Shown here: positions 7,902 to 12,340 of the stretch, piece after piece | Layout of the letters: each line of letters starts with the position of its first letter | How positions within the stretch are numbered: position 1 is the first letter of the stretch | From: Kiritimatiellia bacterium | Lineage (GTDB): Bacteria; Verrucomicrobiota; Kiritimatiellia; RFP12; UBA1067 | Assembly (NCBI GenBank): GCA_024405335.1 | Contig: JAKSOX010000039.1 | Coordinates: 1 to 12,340 of the forward strand | Length of the DNA: 12,340 nucleotides | Reading direction: 5' to 3' | The notes under the pieces: generated by a model | The model's input: only the letters and a program-made list of their open reading frames with translations | Told to the model about the DNA's origin: nothing | Databases searched by the model: none | Position numbers and translations under genes: made by a program

Positions 7902-7910
7902 ATTATACCA
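7902..7910 (-). promoter_or_regulatory. Extended -10 sigma70-type promoter for the fmt operon
   Basis: The minus strand reads TGGTATAAT, a perfect TATAAT (7907 down to 7902) with the TGn extension of an extended -10 element. No good -35 lies at 16-18 bases; the nearest match, TTGGCA, is 23 bases upstream, so recognition would rest on the extended -10. Transcription should start near 7895 and give a leader of about 54 bases before the fmt ATG. It sits in the only sizeable intergenic gap of the window and is far more AT-rich than its surroundings. It probably drives fmt, deoA, the pseudopilin gene, GH106 and the amidase. Confidence 0.7.
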
Positions 7911-7957
7911 CAACAACCCGCCGCCATCTATGCCAAGCGCGCATTTAAATTCAGCGG

Positions 7958-7977
7958 GTTGCCGCGTTCAAGGCAAC
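7958..7977 (-). terminator. Possible weak terminator hairpin after the pilus/transporter operon
   Basis: Inverted repeat GTTGCC-N8-GGCAAC lies 8 bases downstream of the hexuronate transporter stop codon and upstream of the fmt promoter. The stem is only 6 base pairs, and the AT-rich run (AATTTAAAT) starts several bases after it instead of directly. It is in the right place for a terminator but is not a canonical one, so some read-through into fmt is possible. Confidence 0.3.
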
Positions 7978-7985
7978 TCTTCGTC

Positions 7986-9365
7986 TCACACGCGGACGGG
8001 TTCGTAGCGGGGCACGAGCGCCTTCATGCACGCCCAGCCGGCGAGATACGCGACAGCGCAGTAGGTGAACACGATCATGTAGCCGGCGTCCTTGCCAGTG
8101 TAGCCGCAATAGGCGAACGCGGCGCCCTGGCCGGCCGCATAGGTGAAAAGCCGGCCCGCGCACACGTTCACGAGGAAGCTGCCGAAGCCGGACGCGCAGG
8201 ACGCGATGCCCGTGAGCGTCGCGATGGAAGACCGCGGAAACCTGTCGCCCACCACGGAGTAGACGTTGGCGCTCCACGCCTGGTGGCCCGCGCAGGCCAG
8301 GCCGATCAGCACGGCCGGCCACCACGCGCTGAAGGCGCCCAGCGGTTGCGCGCCCAAGGCGAGCAGCGGGAAGCACGCGAAGACGAACATCGCGGCCATG
8401 CGGCCTTCGTACGGGTTCATGCCCTTGCGGTCCACGAACCACGTGGGCAGCTTGCACAGCCCGATCGACGCGAACGTGACGATCGCGTAGAGCGTCACCA
8501 CGAGGACCATGCCCATGCCGGACGAGCTCTTGTAGCCGTAGCGGTCCGAAAGGTAGCCAGGCGTCCAGAACAGGAAAAACCACCACACGCCGTCCGTGAG
8601 GAAGCGGCCGAGCAGCAGCGACCACGTGTGGCGAAGGCCGAAACATTGGCGGTAGGAAAGCGACTTTTCGGCGGCGGGCGCGGCGGCGTCCCCGGCGGCG
8701 GCGTCGTCCTGCGACACGTAGGCGAGTTCGGCGGCGTTCACGCGGGGGTTCTCCGAAGGTTTGCGGTAGAGGAACGTCCAGAACCCCATCCACAGGAAAC
8801 CGAGCGCTCCGATGACGACGAACGCCGCCTCCCAGCCCCAGAACTTCGCCAGCAGCGGAATCGTGGCCGGCGCCGCGAGCGCCCCCACTGACGAACCCGA
8901 ATTGAAGATGGACGTCGCGAACGCGCGGTCCTTCTTCGGGAAGTATTCAGCCGTCACTTTGATCGCGGCCGGGAAGTTCCCCGCCTCGCCCAGCGCCAGC
9001 AAACACCGGCACGCGAGGAAAAGCCACACGGAAACCGTGGTGGCCGCCAGCGCGAACAACGACGCGATCTTGGCCGTGGCGACGCCGCACGCGGCGTGCA
9101 GGCACGCCGCCGCGGACCACACGGCGATCGCCCACAGGTAGCCCTTTTTGTTGCCCAGCCAGTCCACGAACTTGCCGGCGAACAGATTGCAGACCGCGTA
9201 GATGAGCGAGAAGTAGCCGGTGATGATGCCGTAGTCGGCGTCCGTCCAGTTGAATTCCGGCGCGATGAAGTCCTTCCAGGTCAAGCTCAGCACCTGGCGG
9301 TCGAGATAGTTCACGGTCGTGGCCGCGAACAGCATCGCGCAGACCACCCAGCGGAATTTCGTCAT
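7986..9365 (-). CDS. exuT: MFS transporter of the ACS family, hexuronate (ExuT) type
   Basis: Predicted 12-helix cytoplasmic-membrane symporter of the anion:cation symporter family, most like ExuT, which imports galacturonate and glucuronate with protons. Visible motifs are VNYLDRQVLSLTW (18-30, the ACS N-Y-x-D-R motif of TM1), GKFVDWLGNKKGY (64-76, MFS motif A between TM2 and TM3) and the strongly ExuT-like block LGEAGNFPAAIKVTAEYFPKK (about 125-145) followed by RAFATSIFNSGSSVGA (147-162). A central cytoplasmic loop of about 35 residues (203-240) is Ala/Asp-rich. Length 459 is slightly above ExuT. ATG at 9365 has AAGGAGGG at 5 bases, the best ribosome binding site in the window. It follows a pilus ATPase gene by 19 bases, an odd neighbour for a sugar-acid carrier. 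Galactonate or glucarate-type relatives cannot be excluded from sequence alone. Confidence 0.88.
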   Translation of the reverse strand: MTKFRWVVCAMLFAATTVNYLDRQVLSLTWKDFIAPEFNWTDADYGIITGYFSLIYAVCNLFAGKFVDWLGNKKGYLWAIAVWSAAACLHAACGVATAKIASLFALAATTVSVWLFLACRCLLALGEAGNFPAAIKVTAEYFPKKDRAFATSIFNSGSSVGALAAPATIPLLAKFWGWEAAFVVIGALGFLWMGFWTFLYRKPSENPRVNAAELAYVSQDDAAAGDAAAPAAEKSLSYRQCFGLRHTWSLLLGRFLTDGVWWFFLFWTPGYLSDRYGYKSSSGMGMVLVVTLYAIVTFASIGLCKLPTWFVDRKGMNPYEGRMAAMFVFACFPLLALGAQPLGAFSAWWPAVLIGLACAGHQAWSANVYSVVGDRFPRSSIATLTGIASCASGFGSFLVNVCAGRLFTYAAGQGAAFAYCGYTGKDAGYMIVFTYCAVAYLAGWACMKALVPRYEPVRV

Positions 9366-9370
9366 GGCAG

Positions 9371-9378
9371 CCCTCCTT
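9371..9378 (-). promoter_or_regulatory. Strong ribosome binding site of the hexuronate transporter gene
   Basis: AAGGAGGG on the minus strand, 5 bases before the ATG at 9365. It falls in the 19-base gap after the pilB stop, so the transporter is well placed to be translated from the pilus ATPase transcript. It fixes the start codon. Confidence 0.85.
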
Positions 9379-9384
9379 CGGGCG

Positions 9385-11097
9385 TCAGGTGTAACGCAGG
9401 ACTTCGTCCATCGTGGTGTAGCCGTCGAGGATGGCGCGCACGCCGTCTTCGCGCATGGTGCGCATGCCGAGCTCGCGGGCCTTGTCGCGGATGATCAGCG
9501 TGGGCGCGCGCTTGTTGATCAGCTCGCGGATCGCGTTGCCGACGCGCAGGTACTCGAAGATGGCCTTCCGGCCCTTGTAGCCCGTGCCGTTGCACACCTT
9601 GCAGCCCTTGCCGAAATAGAACGGGCGGCCGCCGATTTCCTCGCGGGAAAGCTTGATGCGGTCGAGCGCTTCGTCGTCCGGCTCGTAGCCCTCCTTGCAC
9701 TCCTTGCAGCACGTGCGCAGAAGTCGCTGCGCGAGCACGGCCTCGAGGGTGGAGGCCACCATGTACGGCGGCACGTTCATGTCCACGAAACGCATCACGG
9801 CGCCGGCGGCGTCGTTGGTGTGCAGCGTGGAAAACACCAAGTGGCCCGTCAACGCGGCCTGGATGGCGATTTCGGCCGTTTCCAGGTCGCGGATTTCCCC
9901 GATCATCATCACGTCCGGGTCTTGACGCAGAAAGGCGCGGAGCACTTTCGGGAACGTGTTGCCCGTGTCGTAGTTGATCGGCACCTGCACGATGCCGTCC
10001 ATGTCGTATTCCACCGGTTCCTCGGCCGTGAGCAGCTTGAGGTCCACGGTGTTGATGCGGCGGAGGATGGAATAGAGCGTCGTCGTCTTGCCGGAACCGG
10101 TCGGGCCGGTCACCACGATGATGCCGTTCGGCTTCTCGATGTCCATCGTGATCTGCTCGTACACGTCTTCCGGCAGGCCGACGTTTTCGAGGTCCAGCGA
10201 CACGGAGCCGCGGTCGAGAATACGCATCACCACCGATTCGCCGTAGGACGTGGGCAGGCAGCTCACGCGGAGGTCCACGGGGCGCCCGGCCACGGTGATC
10301 GCGATGCGGCCGTCCTGCGGGACGCGGCGTTCGGCGATGTTGAGGCCGGCCATGATTTTCACGCGGGAGGTGATGGCCTGCGCCATCGACACTTCGGGCG
10401 CCTTCATTTCGTACAGCGCGCCGTCGACGCGGTAGCGGATCTTGAATTCCTTTTCGAACGGCTCCAGGTGGATGTCGGACGCGTGGTCCACCACGCCCTG
10501 GTACAGGATCATGTTCACGAGCCGCACCACGGCGTTGTTGTTCGCCGCGCCTTCCAGCGAGGCGACGTCGTTCGTGTTGGCGTCCGCGCCCTCTTCGTCC
10601 ATTTCGGAGCCGAGGGACTTGAGCATGTCCGCGATCGAGGAAGACGCGTCGCCGTAGTACTGCGCGAGGCGGTTCGCGAGATCCTCCTCGCGCGCCATCA
10701 CGAAGCGGATTTCCTTGCCGAGCACGAACGACAGTTCGTCGGCCATGCGCGGGTCCATGAGCCCTGAAATCGCCAGCGTGATGCTCGTGTCGTCCTGTTC
10801 GACGGGCAGCACGTTGTACTGGCGCGCCGCGGAAGCGGAGAAGTTCTGCATCATGTCGGCGTCGAGGTTCAGGTTGGCGAGGTCGATGACCTCGCACCCC
10901 TGGCTCGCCGCCATCATGCCGATGAGATCGTCTTCCGAGACGTATTCGCCGTCGAGCAGAATCTGGCGCAGCGGTTTGCCGCCGCCGGTGCGCTGCTCTT
11001 CGAGAATCGCCTCGATCTGGTCGTCGTCGAGCACGCCGTTCTGGACCAGCAGATCCAGCAGCGGGTCGAGCGGCTGCTTCTTCGCTTCTTCGTCCAT
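9385..11097 (-). CDS. pilB: PilB/GspE-type secretion/pilus assembly ATPase
   Basis: Cytoplasmic hexameric ATPase that powers extension of a type IV pilus or a type II secretion pseudopilus. The N-terminal MshEN/GspE-N region covers about 10-150. The ATPase core has Walker A GPTGSGKTTT (331-340), Asp box AEEPVEYDMDGIVQ (358-371), Walker B DPDVMMIGEIRD (393-404) and His box GHLVFSTLHTNDA (418-430). The tetracysteine zinc site is complete: C464-x2-C467 and C499-x2-C502. A stretch rich in Asp, Glu and Asn (about 150-187) separates the N-terminal and core domains. Length 570 is typical of PilB. ATG at 11097 follows the pilT stop by 3 bases with no clear Shine-Dalgarno, which suggests coupled translation. 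A second ATPase of this kind ends just upstream of pilT. PilB (pilus) versus GspE (type II secretion) cannot be settled; pilT next door favours PilB. Confidence 0.93.
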   Translation of the reverse strand: MDEEAKKQPLDPLLDLLVQNGVLDDDQIEAILEEQRTGGGKPLRQILLDGEYVSEDDLIGMMAASQGCEVIDLANLNLDADMMQNFSASAARQYNVLPVEQDDTSITLAISGLMDPRMADELSFVLGKEIRFVMAREEDLANRLAQYYGDASSSIADMLKSLGSEMDEEGADANTNDVASLEGAANNNAVVRLVNMILYQGVVDHASDIHLEPFEKEFKIRYRVDGALYEMKAPEVSMAQAITSRVKIMAGLNIAERRVPQDGRIAITVAGRPVDLRVSCLPTSYGESVVMRILDRGSVSLDLENVGLPEDVYEQITMDIEKPNGIIVVTGPTGSGKTTTLYSILRRINTVDLKLLTAEEPVEYDMDGIVQVPINYDTGNTFPKVLRAFLRQDPDVMMIGEIRDLETAEIAIQAALTGHLVFSTLHTNDAAGAVMRFVDMNVPPYMVASTLEAVLAQRLLRTCCKECKEGYEPDDEALDRIKLSREEIGGRPFYFGKGCKVCNGTGYKGRKAIFEYLRVGNAIRELINKRAPTLIIRDKARELGMRTMREDGVRAILDGYTTMDEVLRYT

Positions 11098-11100
11098 CGT

Positions 11101-12192
11101 TTAACGCCCCATTTGTTCTTTGAGCTTGGCCACCACGGTGTCCGGGTCCTGGGACTTCGTGATGAGTTCGTCGTAGGAAATGAAACCGTTCATGTAGTGG
11201 TCGAGCAGGCAGTTGTCGAGCGTGACCATGCCGAACTTGGCGCCCGTCTGGAGGTCGGACTTGATCATGTTCGTCTTGTTGTCGCGGATGCGCGAACGGA
11301 TGGCGTCCGTGGACACCATGATTTCGAACGCGGCGATTCGGCCGTGGACCTCGCCGTTCTCGTCGAGCTTCGGCAGCAGGATCTGGGAAATCACGGCCTG
11401 GAGGCCGGCGGCGAGCTGCGTGCGCACCTGCGCCTGCTGGTTGGTCGGGAACGCGTCCACGATGCGGTCCACCGTTTCCGCGGCGCCGGTGGTGTGCAGC
11501 GTGCCGAACACCAAGTGGCCCGTTTCGGCGGCGGTGATGGCCGCGCCGATCGTTTCCAGGTCGCGCATTTCGCCCACGAGGATCACGTCCGGGTCCTGGC
11601 GCAAGGCGCGGCGGATGGCCTCGGCGAAGGACGGCACGTCGTCGCCGACTTCGCGCTGCGTCACGAGCGACTTCTTGGATTTGTGGTAGTATTCGATCGG
11701 GTCTTCGATCGTGATGATGTGCACGCCGCGCTCTTCGTTGATCACGTTCAGCATCGACGCGAGCGTGGTGGACTTGCCGGAGCCGGTCGGGCCGGTCACG
11801 AGGATGAGGCCGCGCGGCTTGAAGAGCAGTTCCTTCACGGTGGGCGGCAGGCCGATTTCGTCGAGCGTGAAGAGCTTCGAGGGAATCGTGCGGAGCACCG
11901 CGCCGTAGCGTTTGCGTTCCTTGAACACGGAGACGCGGAAACGCGTGCCGGATTCGTGCGCGAGGGCGAAGTCGGCGCCGCCGTTCTTTTCCACTTCCTC
12001 CATCTGCTCGGGCGTGGAAATCTCCTGGCACAGCTTGAACGTGTCCTCGGGCTCGAGGTTTTCGTCCGCCAGCGGCATCAGTTCGCCGTGCACGCGCAGT
12101 TCCGGCGGCATGTACGCGCGGATGTGCAAGTCGCTGCCGCCGTTTTCGATGGACGCGTCGAGAAGTTCCTTCATCGTGATTTCTGTTGCCAT
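11101..12192 (-). CDS. pilT: PilT-type pilus retraction ATPase
   Basis: Cytoplasmic hexameric ATPase that drives disassembly and retraction of type IV pili, giving twitching motility or DNA uptake. Visible features are GGSDLHI (18-24, the PilT N-terminal motif), Walker A GPTGSGKST (134-142), Asp box TIEDPIEYYHK (161-171), Walker B PDVILVGEMRD (201-211) and His box TGHLVFGTLHTTGA (224-237). Length 363 is normal. The retraction motif usually written AIRNLIRE is here AIRSRIRD (297-304), with Ser for Asn and Arg for Leu. No tetracysteine site is present, as expected for PilT and unlike PilB. ATG at 12192 has AAGGAG (12199-12204) at 6 bases. The gene sits between two PilB/GspE-type ATPases, 46 bases after the first and 3 before the second, in one apparent operon. 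Confidence 0.95.
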   Translation of the reverse strand: MATEITMKELLDASIENGGSDLHIRAYMPPELRVHGELMPLADENLEPEDTFKLCQEISTPEQMEEVEKNGGADFALAHESGTRFRVSVFKERKRYGAVLRTIPSKLFTLDEIGLPPTVKELLFKPRGLILVTGPTGSGKSTTLASMLNVINEERGVHIITIEDPIEYYHKSKKSLVTQREVGDDVPSFAEAIRRALRQDPDVILVGEMRDLETIGAAITAAETGHLVFGTLHTTGAAETVDRIVDAFPTNQQAQVRTQLAAGLQAVISQILLPKLDENGEVHGRIAAFEIMVSTDAIRSRIRDNKTNMIKSDLQTGAKFGMVTLDNCLLDHYMNGFISYDELITKSQDPDTVVAKLKEQMGR

Positions 12193-12198
12193 GGTCTG

Positions 12199-12204
12199 CT
12201 CCTT
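12199..12204 (-). promoter_or_regulatory. Ribosome binding site of pilT
   Basis: AAGGAG on the minus strand, 6 bases from the ATG at 12192, in a 46-base gap after the preceding ATPase gene. It fixes the pilT start. No promoter is evident in this short gap, so pilT is probably read from upstream. Confidence 0.75.
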
Positions 12205-12238
12205 GTTTTGGGAATGAAAGCGTATGCCGCTGGCGACG

Positions 12239-12340
12239 TCAGTCGGCGTCGCCCATCGTCGTCTGGATGACTTCCTTGAGCGACGTCATGCCGCTCGCCA
12301 CCTTCAGCATGCCGTCCTCGCGCAGCGTGCGCATGCCCAT
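12239..12340 (-). CDS. C-terminal end of a second PilB/GspE-type ATPase (5' part outside window)
   Basis: The last 33 codons of a gene that enters from the right edge and stops with TGA at 12239-12241. The peptide includes GMRTLREDGMLKVASG followed by MTSLKEVI, which is the conserved C-terminal tail of PilB/GspE ATPases (GM-x-T-L-x-x-D-G-x-x-K-V-x-x-G-x-T-x-x-E-V). The same tail is seen in the complete ATPase of this window at residues 544-568 (GMRTMREDGVRAILDG and on), so the two are paralogs, with this one closer to the consensus. It lies 46 bases upstream of pilT. The ATPase core is not visible, so PilB, GspE or another subfamily cannot be chosen. Confidence 0.8.
   Translation of the reverse strand: MGMRTLREDGMLKVASGMTSLKEVIQTTMGDAD

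Noticed and set aside
7897..7902. Perfect TTGACA on the + strand in the intergenic gap
   Set aside because: At 16-18 bases downstream there is only GC-rich sequence with no -10, and no + strand gene follows. It overlaps the TATAAT of the minus-strand promoter by chance.
7041..8891. A 616-codon + strand open frame opposite fmt and the hexuronate transporter, crossing the intergenic gap
   Set aside because: It has biased shadow composition (Arg, His, Ala, Val) and runs antisense to two well-supported genes, even through their promoter.
9362..12031. A same-strand stop-free frame of about 890 codons across pilB and pilT
   Set aside because: It is the shifted frame of two genes with intact Walker motifs; the product is Arg/Gly/His-rich and matches nothing I know.
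9440..12340. Repeated stretch near 9440-9475 and 12305-12340 as a DNA repeat
   Set aside because: The likeness is explained by the conserved C-terminal tail of two paralogous PilB/GspE ATPases, not by a mobile or regulatory repeat.

Overview
The window is dense bacterial coding DNA from a GC-rich genome with no visible RNA gene, insertion sequence, CRISPR array or prophage. Lipoprotein and Sec signals, a secreted peptidoglycan amidase, a GspG-fold pseudopilin and type IV pilus ATPases point to a Gram-negative-type envelope. A GH106 rhamnosidase together with a hexuronate carrier suggests a polysaccharide-degrading bacterium. A Kiritimatiellota/Verrucomicrobiota-like member of the PVC group is my best guess, but this is a weak inference made without any database search.

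Layout: one gene fragment lies on the + strand, the 3' half of a sugar-porter MFS transporter (1-569). It converges on a long run of minus-strand genes that fills the rest of the window. In transcription order (right to left) the minus strand carries: the last 33 codons of a PilB/GspE-type ATPase (12239-12340); pilT (11101-12192); a complete second PilB/GspE-type ATPase (9385-11097); a hexuronate-type MFS transporter (7986-9365); an intergenic stretch of 144 bases with a weak hairpin and a clear extended -10 promoter; then fmt (6861-7841), deoA/pdp (5530-6831), a GspG-like pseudopilin (4859-5533), a GH106 alpha-L-rhamnosidase lipoprotein (1733-4834) and a secreted N-acetylmuramoyl-L-alanine amidase (584-1726).

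The minus-strand genes form two likely transcription units. The first is [PilB-like]-pilT-pilB-exuT, with gaps of 46, 3 and 19 bases. The second is fmt-deoA-pseudopilin-GH106-amidase, with gaps of 29, -4, 24 and 6 bases, behind the promoter at about 7902-7910. The second unit is odd: it joins translation initiation and nucleoside salvage to three envelope or secreted proteins. The pilus ATPases and the pseudopilin belong to the same superfamily of machines. GH106, the hexuronate carrier and the sugar porter fit use of rhamnose- and uronate-containing polysaccharides such as pectin, but that link is inference.

I did not find an obviously new multi-gene system. The best leads are the pseudopilin with a long basic leader and no Glu at +5, the composition of the fmt-to-amidase operon, the altered AIRNLIRE motif in PilT, and two genes (GH106 and amidase) that sit in one frame separated only by a stop and two codons.
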